DNA of 64,000 nucleotides from Saposhnikovia divaricata (GCA_036435485.1 CM071598.1:174664148-174728147); one strand, 5' to 3'; counted from the stretch's first letter, positions 10,560 through 22,890 are shown. A program made the numbers and translations. Notes: generated by a model from the letters alone, not told the origin.

Positions 10560-13500
10560 CTGATAGTATTTTGTCAAATGTTCCGCATTCCACGCTCGCG
10601 GAATAACTTTGTCCTTCATATCAGTGAGATAATAGGTTCCTTCATCGATAACAGCATAGATTTTGTAGGGCCCTTTTCAATTTGCTCCAAAGACCCCATG
10701 AGCAGGGACCTTAGTGTTAGGCATTACTCTTCAAAGCACCAAGCCCCCACACGAAGATGTGGTACACGGACCTTCCCATTGTAATACCTCGCAACTCTTC
10801 TTTGATATGCTGCGAGCCTCACTTGAGCCTCACTTCGGGTTTCCTCAATCATGTCTAGATAGAGTCTATGATTCACCTCGTTTGCCTCGGGATCGTAATT
10901 TTCTCTCCTGAAAGACCCTGAGCCTACTTCCACAGGGACCATGGCCTCGCAACCATAAGTCAGAGAAAATGGAGTCTCTTTTGTAGTGGTCCTTGGGGTC
11001 GTGTTGTATGACCATAGGACCCTTGGCAATTCTTCAGGCCAGTTGCCTTTGCTTTCCTCTAGCTTGGCCTTCAAAGTGTGTTTTATGATTTTATTTATGG
11101 CCTCAATTTGACCATTTGTTTGAGGGTGACTCACAGCTGAGAAACTCTTTTTTATCCCCAGATTTTCACAGAATTCCTTCATCTCCTTGCTGTCAAATTG
11201 CTTCCCATTATCTGAAATGAGCTGATATGGGATCCCATAGCGACACACAATTGCTCTGTACACGAAGTCCTTTAATTTTTTGGCGGTTATTGTTGCAAGT
11301 GACTCGGCCTCGGCCCACTTTGTGAAATAGTCCACGGCCACAACTGCATATTTAAGTCCTCCTTTAGCTTTTGGGAGTTCTCTAATTAGATCAATACCCC
11401 ACATAGCAAAGGGCCATGGGCTCGTTAGCGAGGTGAGCTGAGAGACTGGGGCGTTGCTGAAGTTAGCGATCCTCTGATAGGCATCACATTTTCTTGAAAA
11501 CTCAAATGCATCCTTTTTAAGTGTAGGCAAATAATACCCTTGATGAAGAATTTTCTGGGCTAGCGAACTACCCCCTGAGTGATTGCCACATATACCTTGA
11601 TGGACTTCCCTTAGAATGTAATTACACTCCTCACCATCAACACACCTCAGGAGTGGAATGTTGAAACCTCTTCGGTATAGAACCTCATCTTATATCACGT
11701 AGCGAACCGCCTGATACTTGATTTTTCTAGCTTCCTTTTTATCCTGAGGTAGCACCCCATTCTTTATATATTCCCATATAGGGGTCATCCATATGGGTTC
11801 TGAGCTCGCGATTTCCAGAACATACCCTTCAAGAACACTAGGCTTAGCCTGAATTTCTAGTGGTATAACCCCAAGTAAGGTGGACTCGCGACGCGATCCT
11901 AGCTTTGCGAGGGCATCTGCTCCTTTATTTTTCTCTCTTTGGATATGAACCACCTTGACCTCGTTAAATTGCTTAATCAGTCTCTGTGTACATCGCAGGT
12001 ATAGCTCAATCTGCTCACCCCTGGCTTGCCAGCCACAATAAAGTTGGTATGTCACCAGCATAGAATCGCTATAGGCTGTGAGATTCTCCACCTTCATTTC
12101 CAACGCAATTTTGAGGCCAATGATGAGGGCCTCATATTCAGCTGCATTGTTGGAGGCCTCAAATGCGAAGTGAACAACACTGCTTATCTTATGACCCTCA
12201 GGGGTAATGAGTTCGATCCCAGCTCCGGCTCCTTCCTTATTAGACGCACCATCCACATAAAGCTCCTACCATGGGGCCGAATTTTGTTCCTTGGCCTCGG
12301 GTTCTATTCTCTCTGGGATCGCGATAAGAGCCCAGGCATCTCCTTTAGATTAAGGAGGAAATTCCAGTATAAAGTCTGCCAGGGCTTGTCCTTTTATTGC
12401 TCCTCGAGGCTTGTCTTCGATGTCAAATTGACTAAGCTCCACTGTCCATTTTAAGAGTCTCCCTGAGGTCTCAGGCTTGTGCATTACCTGCCTTAGTGGG
12501 TAGGCTGTGCAAACCTCAATCTCGTGGTCCTGAAAAAATTTGGCCGTAACTTTCGCGAGGCCAATACCAGGGCATAGGCAAGCTTCTCCATATTAGTGTA
12601 ACGAGTTTCTGCATCTAACATTCTTCGGCTGACATAATACACAGGGTACTGAATTTTTTCTTCCTCATGAACTAAGACTACGCTGATCGCATGCTCTGAT
12701 ACAGCGAGGTAGACAATGAGCGTCTCTCCCTCCTGAGGTTTTGAGAGCAAAGGTGACGATCCCAAATGTTCCTTGATCTTCTGAAAGGCCTCCTCACACT
12801 GCGAGGTCCACTCAAAATTCTTTCCTACTTTCTTGATTGCCTTGAAGAACTCCTGGCACTTGTCTGATGATTTTGACACAAATCTATTAATTGCAGCTAT
12901 CCTTCCTGTTAGGCTTTGCACCTCCTTTACATTTCTGGGCGATCTCATCTCTATTAGGGCCTTAATCTCTTCCGGGTTAGCCTCGATACCTCTGTGGTTG
13001 ACAATGAACCCAAGAAACTTTCCGTATTCGACCCCAAATACACATTTTTGGGGGTTGAGCTTCATCCTATACTTTCTCAAGATATTGAACATTTCAGCTA
13101 GGTGAGCGATGTGGTCCCCAGCTTCCTTGGATTTTACAAGCACATCCATTGTCTTTCCAATTTGCTTCTCGAAAATCATGTTAACAAGCCTTTGGTAGGT
13201 AGCCCCAGCATTGAAAAGACCAAAGGGCATCCCTATGTAATAATAGAGGACTCTATCAGTGATGAACGAGGCGTGTTCTTGATCAGGCCCATACATGGGT
13301 TCTGATTATACCCCGAATAAGCATCTATAAAGCTAAGGAGTGCATGCCCAGCCGTAGAATTCACTAACTGATCGATTTTTTGAAGTGGAAAGCTATCCTT
13401 GGGACAGTGTTTATTGAGGTCAGTGATATCCACACATGTCCTCCATTTTCCATTTGGCTTCTTCACGAGGACAGGGTTCGCGAACCAGTCAGGGTAGAAT

Positions 13501-14792
13501 GATTCCCTAATGAGCCCGACCTCCAAGAGTCTATCCACTTCTTCTTTGAGGGCCTCGGCTCGTTCTCCACTTATGGGTCGCCTCTTCTGTCTAACTCCTT
13601 TTTTGCTAGGATCCAAGTTTAGCCTATGACACATCACATTAGGATCGATCCCAAACATATCTTCATGAGACCAGGCGAACACATCAAGGTTGGCCTTCAG
13701 AAAATTAATGAGCCTTTCTCTTAGATCAGGACTGAGTTGTGACCCTATCTTCAGCACCTTAGAAGAATCCTGTACATCAACGAGAATAGGGATAGTATCT
13801 TCAGCTGCTCCGGCTCGAGGATCGAGGATGCGAGGATCGAGGTCTAGATCATACTCGCGAGCTCGGCTTGATTCCGCCTCGCAGTGACTAATGTTCTCAT
13901 TTTGAGGTGGGGTGACCCTAACACCAGGACCTTGGGTCGTGCCCACATATCCATACTCATTGATAACAGTTTTTTCTTGTGTGATTCCATTTGGCAACTC
14001 TGTTAGTGTGGAGGTTTCTTTGCGAACCCATTTTCCTTTTCGGGCACGCACAGCTTCCTGCTCTGGGCTTTCCTCATCACTGTCCGTAGCTTCTTCAACG
14101 ATCCCTTCTTGCAGAACCATTACTGGCTCGGAGGTTTCCATCATTAGGGCCCCCTGTCTAGGCTCTACCTGAATACCCAAATTATCAAAATAACCTTCAG
14201 GAAGTTCCTCGATAGATATTATATTGCATTCATTTGAGGGTCGCGGGGCTGTCTTGCGAGCCCTATCTTCCTCTTCGCTTTCCATCCTGTCAATCATAGA
14301 TACTCTACCCTTTTCTATGGGCTTAAGGGCCTTGTTGTAGCATTCACGTGACTCATGCTGCGCCCCCTTAACACATCCAACTCCATTAGGGGAAGGGATC
14401 TTCATAGAGAGATGATAAATGGAAGTAACCACCCTCATTTCCTTAAGGATTGGCCTTCCCATAATGGCATTATATGCCGAAGGTTGATCAACTACCATAA
14501 AGTCTGTTATCTGTATAGTAATACAGGGCTCGTCCCCTAAGGTAATGGGGAGCCTTACGAGGCCATTGACATTCACTGAAGCTCCAGTAAAACCATAAAG
14601 GTGTCCCACAGTAGGGATAAGGTCTTTGTCCACATACCCCATTTTTTGGTAGACCTCATACGTGAGAATATTTACTGCACTCCCATTGTCAACTAGGACC
14701 CTGTAAACATTCTGTGATCCAATTCGAATTCGGACAACGAGGGCATCAGAATGGGGGTGGTGAACCCATTTTGCATCTTCTTTAGTAAACAT
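10560..14792 (-). pseudogene. Retand pol: PR-RT-RNaseH-aRNaseH-IN
   Basis: Minus strand. Protease motif VDNGSAVNIL (about 14690); RT from about 13560 (KPNGKWRTCVDITDLNKHCP), with a frame change near 13290 just after DAYSGYNQ; RT palm continues as MPFGLFNAGATYQRLVN. At about 13142-13150 the family's YVDDM catalytic segment is missing, since the sequence reads GKTMDVLVKS. RNase H (ETRYTNMEKLAYALVLASRK) shifts frame near 12530 and meets stops near 12350 and 12270. The second RNase H (DGASNKEGAGAG, AAEYEALI, YSDSML, GADALAKL) keeps its acidic residues. A TAA at 11690-11692 precedes the integrase, which retains WGIDLI, ISDNGKQF and the GQIEAINK glutamate but has CDAY for the usual CxxC. The C-terminal tail continues in another frame to about 10560. 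Confidence 0.85.
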
Positions 14793-15068
14793 AATGTTTG
14801 TATCCTCCCCCTTAAAGAGCTTCGGGGGTCTTTCCTACAGGTGATGAACATTAGTGAGGGGTCGCTCTTTAGCCTCGCGAGCATACCTCTCTCTAGCCTT
14901 GTTGCTGTCTCCCCCGACATGGGGTCCTCCAATAATTACATGAATGCTTCCGCCTCGCGTTTCCCTTTCCTTATGTGGCTCTTCATTTTGTCTAGGTGGT
15001 GGAACATAATTGTAACCGAGACCTGACTTCATTTTATCTCGAATTAACTGATCAATCTGTTGCTTGAG

Positions 15069-16873
15069 CTACCAATAATCCATAGTATCATGCCCTGTTT
15101 GTTCATGAAAGGCACAATATTTACTAGTGTCTGAACTCCCTTTCGGACCCATTTCCGTGGGTTTCCTGAATACTCCTTTGTTCGAATTGACAGCATAGAT
15201 GTGATCAATCGAGGCAACCAGAGGGACAAATTTGTCTTCAGTCCTTGTAGGGCGAGCTCGAGGAGGGGATCGCCTTGGTGGATCGTGTTCTCTTCTTTTT
15301 GGGCTTGGGCTTCGATCCCTTCTTTGCCTCGGGCTTCTAGAATCCTTCCTTTTCACTCCCCTGTTTCTACTCCAACTGCTACTCCTTTCATTATTCTGTT
15401 TTAAATCTGTAAGTGACTTCTCAACGCGCTTGAAAGGCTCATCGACTCTATGCAACTCAGAAAGTGTGCTAGGGGTTTGCTCTTGTAGTTTCTTCCAGAA
15501 CTCAGTCCCTTCCCTCACTCCAGCAGTAAGGAAATTTTTCACAGCCTCATCATTTGCACCTCGTACGCGAGGCACTTGAGCATTGAATCTCTTGAAATAG
15601 TCATGAAGAGTTTCTCCTTCGTTCTGTTTTATGTTCGCCAACATAGATACAGGGGGTGCATAGAGCATTGAAGATTCGAACTGTTTGATAAAGATATCTA
15701 TAAATTGTTCCCAGGAATCGATAATAACCAGTGCTCCTAGCTTCGAAAACCACTGCTGAGCACTTCCCCTTAGCGAGGCTGCGGACAACCTATACCTCGT
15801 TAGCTACGAGACCTGGTATACATCCATCTCATTGTTGAATCGAATTACAAACTCAGCTGGATCGGTATCTCTATTATAGGTCATATCTGAGTGATGCCCT
15901 CGAAACACCGCAGGAAGGGGAGCAGTTCGAATTTCGTGGTTAAAGGGTGAAGAGGAGCCCATATTACTAAAGATCCCTTTCTCATTATTCATTGCATCCA
16001 AGGCCCTTTTCAACTCTTCCAGCTTATAGTCTCCCACTTTGGCCTCCTTGTCCCCCTCCTTTTTCTCTCCAGTACTTCCATGGTGTGACTGAGTCTTTTT
16101 TGGGATTCTAGACTCCTTCTGGTCATTCTTGCGATCCTTCTTTTTACGATCCTCTTCATGGTGTTGGGATCATTCTCGACCTCGATGAGATGGGGGTCTG
16201 TCATTGCGACGATAGGACCGCTCACGCTCTTTGTGAGAGGGGGTCTGTCATCGCGACAATATGACCGCTCGCGATCTCGATGAGGAGATAATGGTTGATG
16301 AGGGCCCTTGCTTTTATTCTTAGATTCTTCCTTCTGAGGTGCATCAACCTTTTCTAATTTGAGGCGGAGGTCGTGTTCAGTTAGCTTCTTTCCAAGATGG
16401 TCAAAAACACTAACCGATCTCCCCTCAGATGAAGTGACCTTGTCACGCGATCCTCCTTTCTTCTCAAGCGAATACTCCTCCTCATTCCAATCAGGGTTCG
16501 TTTGATCTGTTACAACATCATCGAAATCATCAATAAGTTTCTTGACAGGGCCTTTGCTTCCTTCCCCCTGATAGGTTCAATCACCTGTCCTGGCATTCCT
16601 CTTCGATCCTCTAGAGCTATAACGCTTCTCCACTTTTGCAATCCTATCCTGTACAGTGGTCACTTGGTCGCCGATGCCTTTTAGAAAAGACATAACCTCG
16701 CTGGTCAACGCCACCTTATGGACAGGGGGTGTTTGCTCTTTTTCGTACCTAGTCTTAAAGTTGTCCTTGGACACCTCGTCCTTTGGGGGGTCCCTCATCA
16801 GGGGATCGTCCCTGTTAACCTAATGCGACCCAGGAGTCTCTCCATTGTTCTTCTTTTTGTATGATTTAGTCAT
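15069..16873 (-). pseudogene. Retand gag, multiply interrupted
   Basis: A minus-strand ATG at 16873 begins MTKSYKKKNNGETPGSH and stops at once. Charged N-terminal pieces follow in changing frames (16798-16577, 16225-16010, 16037-15804). The best-preserved part, 15788-15069, carries a gag core (SLRGSAQQWFSKLGALVI, ETLHDYFKRFNAQV) and an R/S/P-rich basic segment, then a zinc-knuckle-like KYCAFHEQTGHDTMDYW in which the last Cys is Tyr and the next codon is TAG. A gag-PR linker continues in frame to about 14835. A ~55-bp imperfect tandem repeat with GGGGGTCTGTCAT lies at 16195-16285. Confidence 0.75.
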
Positions 16874-16919
16874 CGCTTCTCCCAATTCAATGACTTCCCC
16901 TCCTTCTAGCGTTAGATAT

Positions 16920-17665
16920 TATAGGGAGATTTTGGTATAACAATGTTTTGGAGGCTGCTGGATTGACGGAGCTAAATACGGATATAAAGCTAAGAATTTG
17001 AACAACAAGGATTAGGGTTTATGTATATTGGTGTGGCTAAACTTGATAGGTGTTTTCAGGGGTGAACTGTTTCTCTCCCATATCAAGGTGCCTACATACC
17101 TTATTTATAGGGATCAAGCCATACGTAGTTCTTAAGCAACAAGTTACCTAGACGGGCTAGGGTTTTAGAAGATAAGTTATAGTCCAAGCCCACTCGTTTA
17201 GGGCTGATGTGGCAATGAGTCATCAACTCTATCCGTGATCCATGGCCCAAAGAAGGAAACCCATGGTCTCGCACAGCCAGAGTTGGCTAGTAGAGAAGTA
17301 ACAAGGGCCTAGCATGTGACCTCGAGGGGCCTAGCCATGCGAAGCGAACCCAAGTATATAGATACTCATATGACCTCGAGGGGTCTAGCTATGAACCTTC
17401 TAGTAGCGATCTCCTTTTAGCTTGTAGATGAGATGATAGAGGCAAAGTGATCCCTTGGTGGTAATCGTATGCGAGGCGATCCCTCAGAGGTGGTCACAAG
17501 CGAAGTGGCCCTGTAGTAGAGATATTATCACAAAGTCGCGCGGGGCTGGTTCTGATAGTGGGCTTTAGTGACCCAATTACCATCTTTTAGGCCCATCATA
17601 GATTATGAACCATTAATTTAGCTAATCAAATCAATTTAGCTATCATGCCAGATTCGCGCATAACA
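16920..17665 (-). repeat. Retand 5' LTR (about 745 bp)
   Basis: On the minus strand it starts TGTTATGCGCGAATCTGG at 17665. A TATA box (TATAAATA, complement of 17102-17109) lies about 555 bp in. The inner boundary near 16920-16950 is approximate because I cannot identify a convincing primer-binding site. The right flank, GCAAG, would be the target duplication. Confidence 0.65.
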
Positions 17666-18398
17666 GCAAGTAACCAAAAATAATTATAACATACGGGATG
17701 ATAACTATTCATCTCAGAACAGGGCACGTTTCCACTTAAAGTTTTGACTGCCAATAGGACATTACAGAAAATATATTAAAAGTATAGAAACAGAAAGATA
17801 ACACTTCAATTTGGCAAGTATGTAGAACATCAATAACATCATGAAAATATGTAAATTTTCAACCTGAACCTGCTGTAGCTGGTAGACTACCTCCACAACA
17901 AATCATTTCAAAAAGTTTTTATTTTAGAATTCCATCAAATATCCTAATGAATTCTTCAAAGGCCTCGTGCCAACCAACTATAAGAAAAACGAATTAAGAA
18001 ATTTAACATATAAAATATGTATTACAGAGAAAGAGAGAGAAAGAGAAAGAGAGATTTTGAAATTCAAATACAGTATAAGAGCAGCCCCAACGCAGGTTGC
18101 TTTGTTGATTAGTGCCCAATGTGGCGGTTGCTCACCCATTGGAGCAACAAACTTGCTTGAGCCTGACAAACATTTGTTGCCCACTGCAAGCACCCAACAA
18201 GCAACCAACTTTACAAAATTTATATTATTTCTTTATCATCATCATATTATCTTTTGCTGTTTTATAAATGTTTATGTAATTTTGATATATAAATTTTGTT
18301 GGCTAAATTTTGTTATCGTATGTTAACTTTCATTTTTTAAGTTTTTTTCTTTAATAGTATTTTAACGACTATATTTTAATAGATATAGTACAACAACT
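17666..18398. other. Unassigned flank with Harbinger-like terminus
   Basis: AT-rich DNA without a credible gene. At 18076 the sequence TAAGAGCAGCCCCAACGC resembles termini of plant PIF/Harbinger elements, preceding the transposase remnant by about 320 bp. A (GAGA)n-like run is at 18025-18055. No matching 3' terminus was found. Confidence 0.4.
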
Positions 18399-20010
18399 AT
18401 GGATTCTTCAACTTCGTACGACAATATGAGTATCGAAGATATTATAATTTTAGAATGTACCAATGAATTTGATGGACAATATTTCAAAGAATGTATTGCT
18501 AAAGGTAGCTCAAAAAGACGAGGAGCAAAGAAAGCCTACACTGACCGGGTCGTGTCGAATAGGGGTGTAAACGAGTCAAACTGTTCCTGAGCTACTCGAG
18601 CTTGGCTCGTAATATTTGAATTGGTTGAGTAATAATCGAGTTGAGCTCAAGTTTGAGCTATTCAAATACTTAATCGAGACGAACTCGAGTTTCAAATTAC
18701 TCGGCTCGTATGGTTCGCGAACCTAATCGAGCCTTTTTTATTTTTAATTTTATATATTACACATATATTTTTATTAAATATTTATATATAATTTATATAT
18801 TTAATCGAATCGAACTCAAGTCTAACTCGAGTCAAACTCGAGCGGAACTAATCATATTTGAGTTTTTTTCAATATTTGATGAAATCGATTCGAGCTTTCA
18901 AGCCGAACTCGAACATATCAAACTTCTACGAGCCGAGATTCAAGCTTGAAATGGAAGGTTCGGTCGAACTTGAGCCCAACCTCGAGTCAGGACTATTAAT
19001 TAGTCGAGCTCGAACTCGAGCCTGACAGTGTTCGACTCGACTCGACTCGATTACACCAGTAGTGTCGAAGGACGTACACGTTTATTCAGTGACTACTTTT
19101 CTGAGCAACTGTTGTATACCGAGTACCACTTTTGAAGAAGGTTCAAAATGCATAAACATGTTTTTCTACGCTTAGTGCAAGCTTTTGAACATCATTCGAC
19201 GTATTTTTGGACGAGGTTTGATGCAGTCGACAAAAGAGGATTTTCGCCATTACAAAAGTGTACTGCAACCATGTGAATGTTGGCATATGGAGACCCTGTT
19301 AATTATGTTAATGAGTATGTTCTAATTGGTGAAAGCACTACTACCGATTGTTTAATCAATTTTGTTCGGGGAATTATGAATTATTCGGTGTCGAATATTT
19401 AAGATGACCAAATGTTGAGGGTATTCATTACTTCCTATAAATTGGATATGTTCGTGGTTTTGCAAAAGCATATTAGAAAGTATCGATTATGTGCATTGAG
19501 AATGGAAAATTTGTCTAATTGCATGGAAAGGCCAGTTTACAAGAGATGATTATGGCACGCCTACAATAAAGCAATTGCGTCATAAGATCTTTGTATTTAG
19601 CATGCATTTTTCAGTGTTCCGGGATCAAACAATGATCTAAACGTATTAAATCAATCTCCATTATCATTGATATATTACAAGGACAAGCTCTAACAATTAG
19701 ATTTATGGTAAATTACACACGATACAACAAGGGGTACTATTTAGCAGATGACATCTATCCGGAGTGGAGTATGTTTGTTAAGACATCCCTTTGCCTCAGG
19801 GAGAAAAAAGAACACTATTTGCTCAATTTCAAGTAACTGTGCGGAAATATGTTGAACTAGCATTCAGAGAACTTTTATCTTGTTTTGTCATCATACAAGA
19901 ATCGAGACTATTTTGGCAAAGAGATGTTCTTTAAGATATAAAGTATGCTTCATATTGCACAACATTATTGTTGAAGATGAAAGGGCTACATACAATAGTT
20001 TATCCGATTT
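18399..20010 (+). pseudogene. PIF/Harbinger (ALP1-like) transposase remnant
   Basis: An ATG at 18399 opens MDSSTSYDNMSIEDIII, continuing to 18551, where a hAT-type element interrupts it; the frame resumes at 19070. Downstream, across many stops and frame changes, recognisable Harbinger nuclease segments survive: YYLADDIYPEWSMFVKT (about 19735-19785), an RKYVELAFRELLS-like stretch (19840s) and LHNIIVEDERATYN (about 19953-19990). These are the usual C-terminal blocks of plant Harbinger transposases, including one catalytic Asp in the LAD motif. The gene is dead. The flanks to about 20340 are AT-rich and hold nothing else I recognise. Confidence 0.75.
18560..19061. mobile_element. Non-autonomous hAT element (502 bp)
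   Basis: It is flanked by a perfect 8-bp duplication GTGTCGAA (18552-18559 and 19062-19069), the hAT hallmark. Terminal inverted repeats TAGGGGTGTAAACGAGTC and TACTGGTGTAATCGAGTC match at 15 of 18. The interior is rich in CTCGAG/GAGCTCG motifs with an AT-rich centre and has no coding capacity. It interrupts the Harbinger transposase ORF. Confidence 0.88.
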
Positions 20011-20394
20011 TAATTATGATGGACTCAATCTTTAATGATAGCGCAATGGTGGAAGTATCGTACGGATCCGTTCCAGATTTCACAACTATGCTTTAAAAAA
20101 ATACCGAAATTTGTGAAATATATTCATCGAAATCTTTAAGCGAACACGTTTGATCTAAATTTGGATATTATTTGGATTAGATTCATGAATAATTTTATTT
20201 AACGAGTTTGTTTTAATTACGAGTAATTTGGGCTTTTTTCATAAATAATAGAAAAAAATAAATTTTTGCACAATTAATTTTGTTAAGAATAGCTATTTAC
20301 AATTTTACTAAACTAAGTTTTAAATTGCAAAAATACTAGAAATTAGGGCTCCCCGTCCCCCTGCCCAGACTGCCCAGCCTGCCTATCATTCGGA

Positions 20395-20429
20395 TGAACA
20401 GTAACCTGCCACGTGGCAGTCACTGTTCA
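20395..20429. promoter_or_regulatory. 35-bp near-perfect palindrome around a G-box
   Basis: Arms TGAACAGT...ACTGTTCA enclose TGCCACGTGGCA; one base of slippage breaks perfect symmetry. The centre is a CACGTGGC G-box. No adjacent gene is recognised, so this may be a transposon end or a hairpin, not a promoter element. Confidence 0.5.
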
Positions 20430-20431
20430 TC

Positions 20432-20654
20432 AATTTTTTTTAAGGTAGGGTGATTTTGGTAGATTTGGGTTGCAAGGCCCCGCAGGGGCAATATTCAACT
20501 GAATGTAACCACATACAACTGAATGCAACCACATGCAACCACATGCAACTGAATGCAACCACATGCAACTTTTTATTTTTTTTTAAGGTGGGGTGATTTT
20601 GGGTTGCAAGGCCCCGCAGGGGCAATATTCAACTGAATGCAACCACATGCAACA
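20432..20654. repeat. Duplicated GC-hairpin unit with 20-bp repeats
   Basis: Two ~80-bp copies (20432-20523, 20577-20654) each contain a T-run, GGTGATTTTGG, the hairpin GCCCCGCAGGGGC and AATATTCAACTGAATG. Between them are 20-bp repeats of CAACTGAATGCAACCACATG. No ORF is evident. Confidence 0.7.
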
Positions 20655-20668
20655 GAATTTCTGATTGC

Positions 20669-20721
20669 AAGTTCTATTTTTCAGTTGTCATTTTCGACCT
20701 CTTTTTTGAACTCTCTCTCTC

Positions 20722-20764
<43 letters not shown>

Positions 20765-20850
20765 GTGTGTGTGTGGTTTTATTCAGTTGCATAAGAAAGT
20801 TCCATTTTTCAATATTCATTTTCGACCTCTTTTTGAACTCTATATATATA
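20669..20850. repeat. (TG)n microsatellite inside a ~100-bp duplication
   Basis: A run of TG dinucleotides at 20731-20774 is flanked by two copies of a segment with CATTTTCGACCTC and a T-run, then GAACTCT (20686 and 20817). From 20851 to 21460 there is AT-rich DNA with (CA)n near 21221-21239 and no recognisable gene. Confidence 0.75.
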
Positions 20851-21457
20851 CCCACACATGACACCATAATCTTACCCATTCCTAGCGAAGTCAAAGCAAA
20901 AGACATTAATCCCTTTCATTTCCAAAGCAGCAGCTAGGTTCACCAAAACGTTAAATTCCTGAAGATAGAAATACTTTATTAAGTTTGTAACATCCTAGAA
21001 CCAAAGATATGCTATTGATAGAAGAGGAGAAAAGTTAAATTACAATTAAAATTCAGAACCCACTCCGGATTCTACCAAACAACATATTCGACCAAACTAC
21101 AGCACAGCAGCAGTACCAAGCTCGAGTTTTGACTCATACCAGGAGGAACAAGGATTTGCGCACACACCCACACCCAATTACACGCACACACACGCACCAG
21201 CGGCTTATACACACGTACTTGCACACACACACACACACATCGGTTGGGTAAAGAAGAGAGGAGAAGGGAGATTCCTCGAGAGGGATATAGGGAGAGAGGC
21301 GAGAGATTGAGCGAAAAATTAAAACTTAACCTTAAATCTAAACCCTCACCTTGAACCCCTAAACTTGTAAATTAATCTCCAATCTCTAATCAATTGAACC
21401 CCTCAGCTTGATAGCCTTCTCTTGGAACTCTAATTAAACCTGCGACTGTGTTTATCG

Positions 21458-21460
<3 letters not shown>

Positions 21461-21518
<58 letters not shown>
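21461..21518. repeat. (GA)n microsatellite
   Basis: About 29 uninterrupted GA units. The ORF crossing it on the minus strand is a microsatellite artefact. Confidence 0.9.
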
Positions 21519-21522
<4 letters not shown>

Positions 21523-21889
21523 TTTGTTGTTTGAGAATAATGTTTTGAGGGAGAAACAATAAGAAATTTGGCAAAGGCGATCTTTTTGCCGCTTAGTGTT
21601 TTCGTCGAGTATATAATGTTGTTCACGTGATACTCACGTGTAACCTTCTTTTTTAATAATTTTTTTAATTTGTTGATTTTTAAATTATTAAAATATACAC
21701 TTTTTATAAATAAATTATCACTCATTCCTACTTATTTGATAGGAATGAATTGGGGAAACTGGCGTTAAAAGGAAACAAGGGTAATTTACAATTTCATAAT
21801 TTAATTTTTTATTTAAAAATAAATTATTCAATTTTTGTAAATTGAAAAATAAAATGTAAAGTTGAGGGAAAATTTCGATATTATTTTTA

Positions 21890-22890
21890 AAATGTAGGAA
21901 AATTAGTAAAATTAAGGTAACATTCATCACACAAATAGTGAGTATGACTACTTTGATGTGTATGAATTTATTTTCAAAAATTGTCATTTTTCCTATTTTT
22001 ATTTAATTTTTTAATTTATTTTACAAACTAGTTAAAAATGAGGAAAAACAAAAAAAAAATGGAAAATTAGTGAAATTAAGGTAACATTCATCACACAAAT
22101 AGTGAGTATGACTACTTTGGTATGTATGAATTTATTTCCAAAAATTGTCATTTTTCCTATTTTTATTTAATTTTTTAATTTATTTTACAAACTTGTTAAA
22201 AATGGGGAAAAATAAAAAAAATGGAAAATTAGTGAAATTAAGGTAACATTAATCACACAAATAGTGAGTATGACTACTTTGGTATGTATGAATTTATTTT
22301 CAAAAATTATCATTTTTCCTATTTTTATTTAATTTTTTGATTTTATTTTACAAACTAGTTAAAAATGGGGAAAAAAATAAAAAAATAGAATTTTTTTTGA
22401 AAATAAGGTAACATTCATCACACAAATAGTGAGTATTACTACTTTGGTGTGTATGAATTTAGTTTCAAAAATTGTCATTTTTCCTATTTTTATTTAATTT
22501 TTTGATTTTAATTTACAAACTAGTTAAAAATAGGAAAAAAAAAAATTAAAAAATGGAATTTTATTGAAAATAAGGTAACATTCATCACACAAATAGTGAG
22601 TATGACTACTTTGGTATGTATGAATTTAGTTTCAAAAATTGGCATTTTTTAGTGATCAAAAAAAAAATTGGCAATTTTCCAATTTTTGTTTAATTTTTTT
22701 ATTTATGTTACAAACTAGTTAAAAATGGTGAAAAATTAAAAAAATGGACAATTAGTGAAAATAAGGTAACATTCGTCACACAAATAGTAAGTATTACTAC
22801 TTTGGTGTGTATAAATTTATTTTCAAAAATTGTCATTTTTCCTATTTTTATTTAATTTTTTTTATTTATTTTACAAACTAGTTAAAAATG
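21890..22890. repeat. ~164-bp tandem array, six copies
   Basis: The landmark AAGGTAACATT followed by ATCACACAAATAGT recurs at about 21914, 22078, 22241, 22406, 22571 and 22763, a period of 163-165 bp; the last interval is longer because of a ~27-bp insertion. Units also share TCATTTTTCCTATTTTTA and ACAAACTAGTTAAAAATG. Monomers are AT-rich and non-coding. The array adjoins the right end of a CACTA element and may be part of it. Confidence 0.85.

Larger units (their letters stand above)
6126..17665 (-). mobile_element. Tat/Retand-type Ty3/gypsy retrotransposon
   Basis: A minus-strand element with, in transcription order, a 5' LTR (about 16920-17665), gag, protease, RT, RNase H, a second archaeal-type RNase H, integrase, a 27-bp tandem repeat, an extra gene on the opposite strand and a truncated 3' LTR (6126-6341). 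The extra RNase H with its DGAS motif and the antisense ORF place it in the Tat lineage, close to Retand. Its LTR copies share 6126-6341 with 17450-17665 at high identity. Its left end was split by the Athila insertion. All ORFs carry stops, so it is non-autonomous now. Confidence 0.85.

Noticed and set aside
20637..20937. Cys-Val repeat ORFs on the plus strand and Thr-His repeat on the minus strand
   Set aside because: Generated by (TG)n.
21390..21725. Minus-strand ORF with a Ser-Leu repeat
   Set aside because: Generated by the (GA)n microsatellite.
21890..22890. 164-bp array as a centromeric satellite
   Set aside because: Only six diverged copies next to a CACTA end; not enough to call it centromeric.
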